A stretch of 64,000 nucleotides of DNA from Camarhynchus parvulus (taxonomy: Eukaryota > Chordata > Aves > Passeriformes > Thraupidae): assembly GCF_901933205.1 (NCBI RefSeq), contig NC_044582.1, positions 17,707,820 to 17,771,819 of the forward strand, given 5' to 3'. The translations under genes were made by a program, and so were the position numbers. Positions 47,567 through 57,500 of this stretch are shown piece after piece; within the stretch, counting starts at the first letter, position 1; each line of letters opens with the position of its first letter. Under the pieces are notes generated by a model that saw only the letters and a program-made list of their open reading frames with translations, was not told where the DNA came from and made no database searches.

Positions 47567-48009
47567 TGATGCCTTTTGGGGCTACCTAAAAACAGGGGCC
47601 AGACAGAATTAAGGGAATAAAAAGCTGTTCTATTTATTGAAGGCCTTCAGGTACATTTGGGGCAGACAAAGCCCCCCAGGGGCTGCACCCAAAAATGGAT
47701 GATGGGTCAGGGTTTTTTTACACTTTTATAAGCTTGGTCCATTTGCATTTTGGGGTTAATCTTCCAATTCCAGCTTCAGGTAATGAAGTAATTGACCCCA
47801 AGTTTGCTCCCCCAAGTCACTTTTGTTCCCATCTCTGGGCCCTGAGGCAGTGAGGTGTCCTTGATTGCCAGGCCTGGAGAGGAATTGTTGTGTCTGCCCC
47901 AAATGGGAAAGCAGCAGCTCACACTGAGTGTGGAGTTGGAGTTACACACTAAAGAACTGCAGGGTTACAGATAGATGGAAAATAGAAAAGCTGAAATCCT
48001 GAGGCATCA
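47567..48009 (-). mobile_element. Solo LTR (same family as 37848-38306), minus
   Basis: Ends TGATGCC (47567) and GGCATCA (48009) are inverted repeats with TG...CA. On the minus strand TATAAAAG lies at 47723-47730 and AATAAA at 47633-47638, 90 bp apart, the expected promoter and poly(A) order. No clear target-site duplication flanks it (TCCCAG left, GGGGCT right). No retroviral genes are attached. Confidence 0.8.
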
Positions 48010-48542
48010 GGGGCTCCGGGTGCCCTCTGCACATGCTCCAAATGCTGGCACCATTCCCTCTGCAGGCAAAACTCATCATCCACAGGACATTGGCTCCCAC
48101 TATTGCTGTGTTCCCCCCACAATAATTTCAGTATCTCAGATTCTTTCAGAGCAGGAGAGATGCAGTTGTAAGGCCAGAATCTTCCACACTATAAAAGAGA
48201 AAGAGATTACTCATCTCTTACTTACTTACTTACTTTCAAAAGAAAGCCAGAAAGATGAACTGATGAGAAATATTCCAAAGCACCCTTTTGATCCTCCAGG
48301 AATTTATTTTCCCCACCTCTTTGGACAAAGGAAAACAGATTATTATGAAATCTCCTTTAGACCTGAAAACTGCCAGTTGACCTTCTAATTACAAATATGT
48401 GTTTTAAACAGACACCCTTTGATTTGGGGACGGGAGACAAAGCACACAGAGCATCTCAGAATGTTTGTGGTGGCCACATTTGCTCCTCACCCTCTTCAAT
48501 CCTCTTGGGACGAGCTCTGTTTCCATGCGACAAGCCCCATAG
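48010..48542. other. Short unique spacer between two LTRs
   Basis: Contains a CTTA microsatellite (48217-48235). No gene. Confidence 0.5.
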
Positions 48543-49096
48543 TGTCCCTGTCATATTTTCTGGAAAAATCTCTTTGCCAGGATTTCTTCTCCTGGAAAGC
48601 TGAGAAGCCTCAGAGAAAAAGAAAAAGAATATAATCTCATTTGCTTCTCCCTGTTTTGCTGCTTTGGAATGTAGTTTGGAGATTGTTTATCCAACATGTG
48701 AATTGTTTTTACTCAATGACCAATCACACTCCAGCTGTGTCGGGACTCAAAGCAGTCACGAGTTTTAAACTAGAGTTTTTTGTTAGCCTTCTGTCCTTAT
48801 CCTTTCTCTACTCTTTAGTATAGTTTTAGTATAGCATGCTATAATATAATATAATATAATATAATATAATATAATATAATATAATATTATATTATAATAT
48901 AATATAATATAATATATATTATATTATATTATATTATATTATATTATATTATATTATATTATATTATATTATATGATACGATATGATATTATAATATCAT
49001 ATCATATCATATCATATCATACTAAATTAGCCTTCTAAGAACATGGAGTCAGATTCTCAATTCCTCCTTCATCCTGGGAGCCCTGAAAATACCACA
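48543..49096 (+). mobile_element. Complete solo LTR with 6-bp target-site duplication, plus
   Basis: The element starts TGTCCCTGTCATATTTTC and ends GAAAATACCACA. It is flanked on both sides by the same hexamer CCATAG (48537-48542 and 49097-49102), so both edges are fixed. The text matches an abundant passerine LTR that I recognise (GAAAGCTGAGAAGCCTCAGA, GGAGATTGTTTATCCAACAT, GCTGTGTCGGGACTC, GAACATGGAGTCAGATTCTC). A 6-bp duplication is typical of class II (ERVK-like) elements. No internal region is present. The region where a poly(A) signal is expected is replaced by an expanded AT microsatellite. Confidence 0.92.
48839..49020. repeat. Strand-switching AT pentamer array (fold-back) inside the LTR
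   Basis: Runs of ATAAT (48841-48886 and 48893-48913) change to the complementary ATATT run (48915-48973), then to ATATG / ATATC units. The two halves can pair with each other as a long hairpin. A perfect 24-bp palindrome (GATATGATATTA then TAATATCATATC) lies at 48980-49003. Confidence 0.93.
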
Positions 49097-49102
49097 CCAT
49101 AG

Positions 49103-51180
49103 TCCTAGCAGGTTCTGTGGCGTGGCTGTGGAAATCCCATTTAAAGACCTAATCCTCTCCTGTTCAACCCCAAAGCACGTCGTAGAAATGAAAATACACA
49201 TTTGATTTTCCACATAAAGGCAATGGAGGCGGCTCATCCTCGCTGAAATCATACAATAAACATGTCACTGGGTCAGCCAGCCATGGGAACTCAGAGGTTT
49301 TTGGGGATTAGCATTGCTCTGGCTGTGCCTGCCACGGCCATGACAATCCCACTGTGAGCCTGGGCCAGGGCTGATGCACACCCTGGACCAAATTTCCCTG
49401 CAAATTAAGAACAATAATGAATAGATAGCACAGTAGAAGCTTCCAAGAGAAAGGTATTCCTAGGAGGCTTAACTCAATCCAGAATATCAATCTGTAGGTG
49501 CAAGGCAGGGCTCTGAACAGGGCTGGCTGAGCCAGGAAGGCCCTGAGGGGCCTCATTAACATGGATTTCCACGTTACAGACTCCTCAGATGGAATATGGA
49601 TCAGCACTGGTTCTGCAGGGTTTCAAATGGTTTGTGCTAAATTTCAGCAGTTACATTCACATCATTAGGCATGGAGCAGGAAGAGAAAGTGTTACAAACT
49701 GAGGAAATCTATATATACTAAAAGATATTAATTAAACCTCAGATAACACAGAGATTATTCAGGTTTTTGTACTTCCTGGACTCACTGAGTGCAGCCTTAG
49801 GGTGGCCTTACTCCTCTACCTACTAAATCTCGAGCTGCTATCTTTGTTTTGTGCACTAACGTCCTCCAGCTCTGTTAACAAGGAGTTCCTGGCACTTCTC
49901 AAACCCCTGGAATGTGGCTGCAGCACAAATAATAAACACAAGAGCCCGTGCCTTCAATGACAGAGACTCAGCAGCTCAGGCAGGAAAAAGGGACTGATGA
50001 TAATAATAAGTATAATAGCAACTGCATTAGGCCAGCAGGGTCAACAGCTCATCTTGCTGCAGTCTGAAAGGGGTTATTTTAATTCCAGTAATTGGCCCCA
50101 GCCAGCAGCAGGAATTGATGTGCTGCCACTTTTCTCTGCTTGCTGCTCAGATGCAGCAGCCCTGCCCGATGAACACAAATTACCTGCTGGAGTCAATGCA
50201 AGCCATTGCTTTGCTCCCATTATTGATCAGCTCTGGAGCTCAGACAAAGCCTCAGCCACTGTCCCATCCCCAGCTTATTGAGCATGAGTGGTGCAGGTAC
50301 CACAGCAGCCAGGGAACAGCTAATTGTTATTTTACTGCTGATCATTATTATGATTCTTTTTGCTTAATGACCAACATTTATACGATGCTGATCATGCAGT
50401 TACCCTACAGCACTCTGCAAGCTTCACAAAAGGTTTTACAAATTGTGTTTCTGAGCCTAAAAGCATTATTATGATTCAGCCACTCCATGTAACAGGCAAA
50501 AGAAAGATCAGGATTATCCTTAGTAAGTGTTGTAACAAAACATTTTGTCTGTATAAATACTCAGGATATCCAGTGGGACCTGCAGCTGTGCTGGATGTGC
50601 AGGGACTGATCACAGATCTCAGATTTATCAGCGCAGCGACTGAAAATCTACAGAGTCACCCAGAAAGGGCTGGGGCAGGTCACAGCAGCTCACAGGTGTG
50701 GGCCACAGCCACCCCAAAAATGACAAGGTCACCATCTCCAGAGGCTCCTTCCCACTCCCAGCTTTTGGGGAGGGTAAAGCTCCTGACACACACTCAGTAA
50801 CTTTGTTAAATGGGATGGACATAACACAGAATTACGCTCTGGTGTGAGTGCTGGAGCCCCATGTAAGAGATATTGTAATTGATGTTTTAGATCATATCCC
50901 AGTTCCTCTGCAGAAAGGACTGGACAAGGAGGGTTTGGTCCCTGAGCTGACTCAGTGTCCTCACAGCCCCAACCACCACAGGTGTGTTCTCAGCTACCTG
51001 CATCTTCCACTGGCATCCAGATTTGCCTCCTGTTCCAGCCCACACTGGCTCTTACCTCACTTTTCTACTGCTCAGCACTGAAGGTAAAAAAAAAAAAGAT
51101 AATAAACAACCCCACAAGAGTTTAAGAGCTTTTAAATTTAAGGCATTACCTCATGAAATGCAGAGCAATAAACAGGGCCA
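49103..51180. other. Unique sequence, nothing recognised
   Basis: Frames at 49997-50281 and 50360-50800 are open but show no motif. No transposon seen. Confidence 0.45.
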
Positions 51181-51240
51181 GGAGTTGGGCTCCATGATCC
51201 TTGTGGGTCACTTCCAACTCAGGATATTCTGTGACTTTCT
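51181..51240 (+). mobile_element. CR1 3' end, plus, older subfamily
   Basis: GGCTCCATGATCCTTGTGGG, TCACTTCCAACTCAGGATAT and TCTGTGACTTTCTG match a CR1 tail of the GGGTCCCTTCCAACTCAG type. About 60 bp remain. Confidence 0.75.
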
Positions 51241-52510
51241 GAATAACCCTATTTAGCTTATTTTGATAAAATCCCCAGAGCTGTAATCCCCGAGGGAGAA
51301 AAACATGATGCATAATTCTGTGCTAAGGAAACAGGGTGCCTTAAAATTCGGGAAGCTTCACTGGGCAGGGGTTTGGCTGCCTGAATCTCCAGTTCAGAGT
51401 CATGGGTCATAAACAATCTGAGAATTTGTGATTTGGGCCACCCTTTGTCCCACAAACAGGGCACAGGGAGGCAGCAGCAGCCTGGTGGAGAATCCTGCTT
51501 TTCCCACAAGATCAGGACACCTCTAAATGTCTTTTCTTCCTGCTGCTTGAACTTCCCATCCGTGTGCTGAGGTGGAAGGAATTAATTACAGAGATTTCAG
51601 CAGAGCCGAGAGCTCTTCACAGGAAAGCCCCTTAATATCAGGTGTAAATAAAACAATCCAGGAGCCCTGGACCCACTCCAGGAGCAAGACTTGTCTCCTT
51701 TCTTTATGGATACTCACCGAGCTGCCCCCATTCCCAAAAAAATATTTGAGGAAATTAGTTTTTCCACCTGATTCTTTGGCCAATTTCCCACAGCAGAGAT
51801 AAGACCTGCAGCGTGTGCATTTACAGATTAGTGCTCTCTGTTCTCCTTGTCCTTGGAAAAAGGGATTTGTTTCCCCCAGGAGCATTTCACCCTCAACAGC
51901 TGGAGTATTTTTTAACAACATAAAGATAAATTAAATTAGAAAGTTGTGCTCAGCAAGGAGAAATGCAAACATCTAGATCCAAGCCACACACAAGATTATA
52001 AAAACTTTTTAATTTTACTTATTAAAAATAAATTTCTCATTGAATTTACTGGGGAAAAAATAAATAAAACACTGAGTGAGGCTTTCGTAATTTTGCTGGA
52101 TTTAAGAAAAACAAACAAAGTAGCAAGTGGCAAAGAATTCTGCCCTGAACCCCTGCCACTTAGTGGAAGTGAGGAATTTGTAATTTGGAGGGGAAATAGT
52201 AGGTTTGTGATTTTCCATGCCATTTTCTAAGGTGTTTTGTTTAAAATGTTGGGGAAAGAGAGAGGATTTTCACCAGATTTAAAATTGTTGATTTCTATGC
52301 TTAGAAGATGAGTCTGATCTGGAAGAAAACCTGACCAATTCCCCCTGTGATTCTGTATAAACCCAAAAATTCCTACATAATAAAGAGTTATTCCCAGGAA
52401 CAAAGAGTTGTGCCTCAGGAATTGGTGTCCACATCTTAAGTTTGAAGCTGGCTTCATCCTGGATCTGTTGTCTGGCAAAATGTGCATATTTTTTGTTACT
52501 CCACAGTGGC
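51241..52510. other. Unique sequence, nothing recognised
   Basis: No supported feature; a minus donor-like GTGAGT at 51714-51719 lacks an acceptor. Confidence 0.45.
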
Positions 52511-52653
52511 AGCAGCTTTAGTTGTGGCTGCCCCTGTGCCCAAGGCCAGGTTGGACTTTGGGGCTGGAGCAGCCTGGGACAGTGGGAGGTGTCCCTGCCA
52601 TGGCACTGGATGGGATTTACCATCCCTTCCACCCCAAATCATTCCATGATTCT
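52511..52653 (+). mobile_element. CR1 3' fragment, plus
   Basis: CCCAAGGCCAGGTTGGACTT, GCAGCCTGGGACAGTGGGAG, TGTCCCTGCCATGG and CCCAAATCATTCCATGATTC follow CR1 order with a small deletion near GGGGTGGCACTGG. Confidence 0.9.
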
Positions 52654-53224
52654 CCAATTTCAACTTCACAATGATTTTCAGAAAGGTTTGTAAGAATCTG
52701 GCACAAACAAGTTCAAAAAGCAGGGCAAAATCCCAAGTTCTTACACATTCTGCAGGATAGATGGGAAATTGGAGAGGAAAAGATAACTTAAAACCTTTCT
52801 TTCATGTTTAGCTGCGGCTTATACGTTGTTTTCCATCTAATTGGCTGCAGATTAAAAAGCAAAATATGTTAGAAGCACTCGCACCAATCAGTTGGGTAAA
52901 TAAAGGTAACTAAATTACATGTATTTTTGCTAATTACTACCCTAACTACACAGGGATTTGTCAGCAATCCTGTTCTTTATTCAGATAAAGGCAAGTACAT
53001 TCCAGCCAGCAGTGCCTGCATTTCTGTATTTCAGTCACATAAAACGTGGTTTGAACATGGCTGTTTTACAGATCAAAAGCTTAATTCATAAATAAAATTA
53101 AATGGTTTATATGTTAGAGGGTGTGCTCAGTGTTGCAGTTCTTTATAAATGAGCTGTGACTACAGTGGCTGTTACAGGTTTTATATCAAAATGTTTTGGG
53201 CCTTTTTTCCTGTCCTTTTCCAGA

Positions 53225-53312
53225 GGAATCACAGAGTGGTTTGCTTTGGAAGGAACCTTAAAGATCATCGAGTTTCAATCCCCTTGCCATGGGCAGGGAC
53301 ATCTTCCACTGG
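53225..53312 (-). mobile_element. CR1 3' fragment, minus
   Basis: GAATCACAGAGTGGTTTGC, GGAAGGAACCTTAAAGATCA and CATGGGCAGGGACATCTTCC match the antisense tail. Confidence 0.9.
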
Positions 53313-53501
53313 AAAGGAAGATATTTTATAATTGCCTTCAGTTTCCCAATTTTCATTCTTTATGTACCACATCCTCAGCTCACACAAACTGCAGCAGCTC
53401 TGATTTTACAAGCTGCACTAGAATAATTTTTGCTACCAGGAGCTTTGGTCGATTGCTTTGTTCTGGGGGATAACACCAAATTCCTCATTGCTACACATTT
53501 T

Positions 53502-53654
53502 TCATAGAATCAGAGACTTTTGGGGGTTGGAAGGGACCTTACAGCCCCAAATCCTTGTCATGGGACACCTTCCACTATCCCAGGCTGCTCCAAACCCCAT
53601 CCAACCTGGCCTTGGGCACTTCCAGGGATGGGGCAGCCACAACTTCCTGGGAAA
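53502..53654 (-). mobile_element. CR1 3' fragment, minus
   Basis: TCATAGAATCAGAGACTTTT, GGGTTGGAAGGGACCTTACA, CCAACCTGGCCTTGGGCACT and TTCCAGGGATGGGGCAGCCA match the antisense tail. Confidence 0.92.
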
Positions 53655-54530
53655 TGATGAATTTGCTAATTAATTATTTGCTTTTGCGTTGATTATTTGC
53701 AGTGGGAGCCCTCCCCAGGAGCAGACAGGAGTGTCACAGCAGCTGGCAGAACAGGGAAGAGTCTCTCCAAGGACTGGATTAGCTGTGGAATTTGCCCCAA
53801 GTCCCTCAGGGAATTGGAGTCTTATGAAAAACTGGATGTGAAACAATCTTTGTCATTCCAAAGGGTAACTCTGATGGATCGGAAGATGATGGGCAGTTAT
53901 CTCCTCGGAAAAATCTGATGGCTGACAAAGTGATGGGCCTGAGATGCCTGACAGGAGGATCAGGGCAGGTTAATGAAGCACTCACCACAGCACCAAAATT
54001 CTTTATCACCTTTTAGGCAGATGAATCACAGCTCTCCTCACACGCTGCATTTACAGGGTCTGTTTTTGCAAGTGCAAACAGCCTTAAAAATGATTACAAG
54101 TTTCCTCTGGCTAATCTTTCAATATTCCTGCAGATCATCCCCAAAACTTTCCCCTTGGTCTTCAACTGAGCTGATCAAAAGCTTGCATTTTGCTCATGCA
54201 ATCACCACCTTAAAGTCTCTCCTCAAAACAACCCCAAACACCAAGGAACGTTTTGTCAAGTCCATCTCACTGCTACCACAACAAAAACATGCCCTGACTG
54301 TATGAAAAATGTCCATCACAAAGCAGGGGAAGCAACACAAAGAGCTGGGAGAGAGCATGGAGCAACCTCAGGGCAGGAGAGCTTGGGGCATGGGGCCCAT
54401 CTCTGTTTGCAGGGATAAAAATAAAGTCATGTTTGCTACCTTCATGGAAAATAAACAAGAAATTAAAGATCTGCTTCTGCCCTTCAGGCTGCTCAGTTTA
54501 ACCTTGTCTAAAAGCTTTTATATACAAGTT

Positions 54531-54748
54531 CTTAGAATTGTTAAGGTTGGGAAAATCTCCAAGATCATCAAGCCCAGCCTTGGACCCAACACACCCACAC
54601 CAAACCATATCACAAAGTTCTGCATCTGCTCAGTTTTCTAACACTTCCAGGGATGGTGACTCCACTTCACCCTGTTCCAATGCTTGACCACCCTTTCCAT
54701 GAAGACATTTTTCCTGATTTCCAGCTAAGATGCAGTTTTTCCTTCAGA
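54531..54748 (-). mobile_element. CR1 fragment, minus, older subfamily
   Basis: CTTAGAATTGTTAAGGTTGG, CAAGATCATCAAGCCCAGCC, ACTTCCAGGGATGGTGACTC, CCAATGCTTGACCACCCTTT and TTTTTCCTGATTTCCAGCTA follow the older CR1 type in which the element tail reads ...GGTCTTTTCCAACC. It is clearly more diverged than the neighbouring copies. Confidence 0.88.
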
Positions 54749-55326
54749 AATAATCTCAGTATGTGCTTCAAAGTGTTCTGGAGTTTTTTGCTGTGCCAAG
54801 GCTCCATTCAGGTTGTACCATGATAAATATCCAAACAGACCAGAACTCCCTGGATTTAATAATTGAAATTAGGATGAAGCAGATGATGACGCTCCATAAC
54901 CACAATTTCAGGAAGCACTCACATTAAAGTGAGGCAGTTACAGCCACATAAAGCAGTCAGTGATTAAAGATTTAACATGTTGTCCTGGACTCACAATACA
55001 GCCATTCTGGAAACCAGGAATGTGCCTGTGGGATTTATAATTCCTCACAGAAAGCATTCTCATTTACTTGGAAGAAATAAAGCCCATTTGATGGTGATAT
55101 CATTTCCAAGAATGTACTGAAGCTTATTAAGAGCAGCAGATTTAATTTTTTTTAATTGAGTCAATGGTGAATCTAATGAGAAATAATGAAAAGTTTTTGA
55201 GATTGTTTTTTTCAAAAAATCCTAACAAGAACCACTATGAATTTAACTGGAATTTTCCAAAGTGTCTTTGGAGTGTGTTTTATCAATCCACGTGCTGCTA
55301 AAACAACGGTGGTTGTAGGAGATGGC

Positions 55327-55450
55327 CTAAAGGCCAGGTTGGATGGGGTTTGGGGCAGTGGGAGGTGTCCCTGCCCATGGCAGGGGTGGCACTGGATGAG
55401 CTTTAAGGTCCTTCCAACCCAAACCATTCTGGGATTCTACAATTCCATGA
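55327..55450 (+). mobile_element. CR1 3' fragment, plus
   Basis: AAAGGCCAGGTTGGATGGGG, GGGAGGTGTCCCTGCCCATG, GAGCTTTAAGGTCCTTCCAA and CCATTCTGGGATTCTACAAT form a CR1 3' end. Confidence 0.92.
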
Positions 55451-57254
55451 GACAAACAACAAACAACCCCTTAATCCACAGTGCAGACACATTCCTGGTA
55501 GCATCACCGAGACTTTCCATTTTCTATTAGCTTTTTCCTTTTGTCTGAAATCTTGGAGGGGAAAAAAAAAATCTGAGCCTTAATTTTAGCATAAAGCACA
55601 TCAAACATTGAAATGCAGCCCTGCATGGGAGTTGAATTCCTTCCACGTATTACAACAAGCTGGATTCTGTCACCTCTGTTCAAAGTAATCATCTGAGCCT
55701 AATCTTCCAAGGAATCCTGGCACTAGAAATGCAAAAAGGACTTTCAAAGGAGCTCCCTGAGTAACTCATTTTAGCATCAGCGCTTTTATTTAAGTAATAA
55801 AAGTTAAATAATTAAAGATACACAGGCAACCACGTATGCAAATAAATGTCATTGCAGGGCTCCAGACAGGTGTCATGCACCAGAGCTCCTTTGAAATTTC
55901 CAGCTGACAGCTCTTTATGTTCAGCTCGATGATTATTTTGAAAATGTAGCTCTTAGGTGTTTTCATGGACTTCTCTGTGAAATAAAGATAATCCCTGTCT
56001 GTTGTAAAAATTAATACATTTAAAGACTGAGCCATGCTTAAGACAGCAGAGTAAAAGGCGTGTTCTGAAAAGATCAGAAACGAGACATCAGAAATGAAAA
56101 CTTACCGTGTTAGGGTTTATGTATTTCTGGGAAATTAAGAAGTGATACATCACAGGCTTCAGAAAGCTGGGAGGAACTGGAAGTTTATTCTGATTGGGAA
56201 GAGAATAGTTTCATTCCTCTGCCAAATCTGGCATATTGCAATGTAAAATATTTAAATCTAAATAAGAATTTATGTTTACAATAGAATGGATTTCAGTCAG
56301 GCCCTTTCTTCTCCTAATAGCAGTAAAACCATTCTTTTGACCACTTTTGTCCTTCCTTCACTACACTGTTGACGCAGCTCCAGCTTTGCTCCCTTGTATT
56401 TTCCAAGTGAGCCAGTAAAAGCTTTTCCAAGTTCTCCTGTTGGCCACAAGAGCATGAAATGAAGCTGTCAAAGCCTTTGGAACAAGGGCAAACCAGCACC
56501 ACACCTTGTATCCCCCCAGATCTTCCCCAGAGCTTGCTTTGAGAGAGCAAATGAGAGATTAGGGATAACAGAAATGATGGTTATGAAGGATTAATCCCTC
56601 TGGACTTCTGCCTTCCCGAAGCTTAAATCCCCCTCTGCCTCCCCCTGCAGCCTCAAATCACTGAGGGCTGGCCCCTGTAAACAAATAAATGTTGTGGGGT
56701 GGAAGAGGCAAATCCTTCATCACCTTTTGGGAAGAAGTCATTTGGTGACCTTGAAGTGGTTACACAACCTGGTTTTGCAATCCAGGGTGAATCCAGGACC
56801 ACGGTCAGAGCCATCTGCTGCAATCCATCTCGGCCTGCCCTCCCAGAGTGATTGCAGTACATGTTGCAAATAGATTAGTTTGCCTGGTTTTGCAATCTAT
56901 TTTTGGGTCCCAACTTGTAATCCCAAATTACAAACCCTCTGTTGTTGGAGGGGAGTGGGAATGGCCAGTGCAGGCAGCTCGAGTGTGACATTCATGTCGC
57001 CCTGGTCCCAGGTTTTTACACAGTGAGGGATCTCCCAGGCTTTTGAGAAATGATCCATGGGAAGGAGTCAAGGGCAAACTCAATGGATTTGGGAGTGATT
57101 CCTCATTTGCTGCAGAGCAGGAGTGGTGGACAGGAATTTATCAGATGTCTCTAGAGCTTCTGCATCTCTCAAAACCTCGTGTGAAACAGCCTGGGATTCT
57201 CCACCCTTCCTGCCAAAATCCAGCTGCCACCAAATCCAGGAGAATTTCAAACTC
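55451..57254. other. Unique sequence with one possible micro-exon
   Basis: Apart from the 21-base minus candidate at 56106, no feature is supported. Confidence 0.4.
56106..56126 (-). other. Possible in-frame micro-exon (21 nt)
   Basis: On the minus strand a strong acceptor (CACTTCTTAATTTCCCAG) and a consensus donor (ACACG then GTAAGTTTTC) are separated by exactly 21 bases, open only in phase 0 (KYINPNT). Frame-preserving micro-exons are typical of neuronal transcripts. The same strand holds the phase 0-0 candidates at 32781 and 21366. No protein identity can be given. Confidence 0.25.
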
Positions 57255-57500
57255 TCAAAATCCTGACCACCCTTTCAGTGAAGAAGATTTTTTTTTTTCC
57301 TAGACCAGATATAAGAAAGATTTTCTCACTGAAAGGGTGGCCAGGCGCTGGAACAGCCCGACCAGGGAAGTGGTGGACTGACCATCCCTGAATGTGGCAC
57401 TTGGGGACATGGTTTAGGGGTGAACAGGGCGGTGTTGGGGTCATGCTTGGACTCAATGATCTTCGAGGTCTCTTCCAACTTTAATGGTTCTGTGATTCCA
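57255..57500. mobile_element. Head-to-head CR1 pair (fold-back)
   Basis: A short minus-oriented CR1 piece (57255-57300, CTGACCACCCTTTCAGTGAA) abuts a plus-oriented one (57306-57500). The latter reads AAGAAAGATTTTCTCACTGA, GGAACAGCCCGACCAGGGAA, GACTCAATGATCTTCGAGGT, CTTCCAACTTTAATGG and TTCTGTGATTCC. The arms CCACCCTTTCAGTGA (57267-57281) and TCACTGAAAGGGTGG (57326-57340) are perfect inverted repeats, a 15-bp stem with a 44-base loop that can extend with mismatches. Confidence 0.88.

Larger units (their letters stand above)
52654..55326. other. Spacers between the clustered CR1 pieces
   Basis: The sequence between the four CR1 fragments (52654-53224, 53313-53501, 53655-54530 and 54749-55326) is unique, with no exon or repeat family recognised. 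Confidence 0.4.

Noticed and set aside
37848..48009. Possible full-length provirus between the two related LTRs
   Set aside because: No retroviral internal sequence between them, each LTR has its own flanks, and the left one is shown by the copy A/B comparison to be a separate insertion.
50360..50800. 146-codon plus frame
   Set aside because: No recognisable domain and no splice context.
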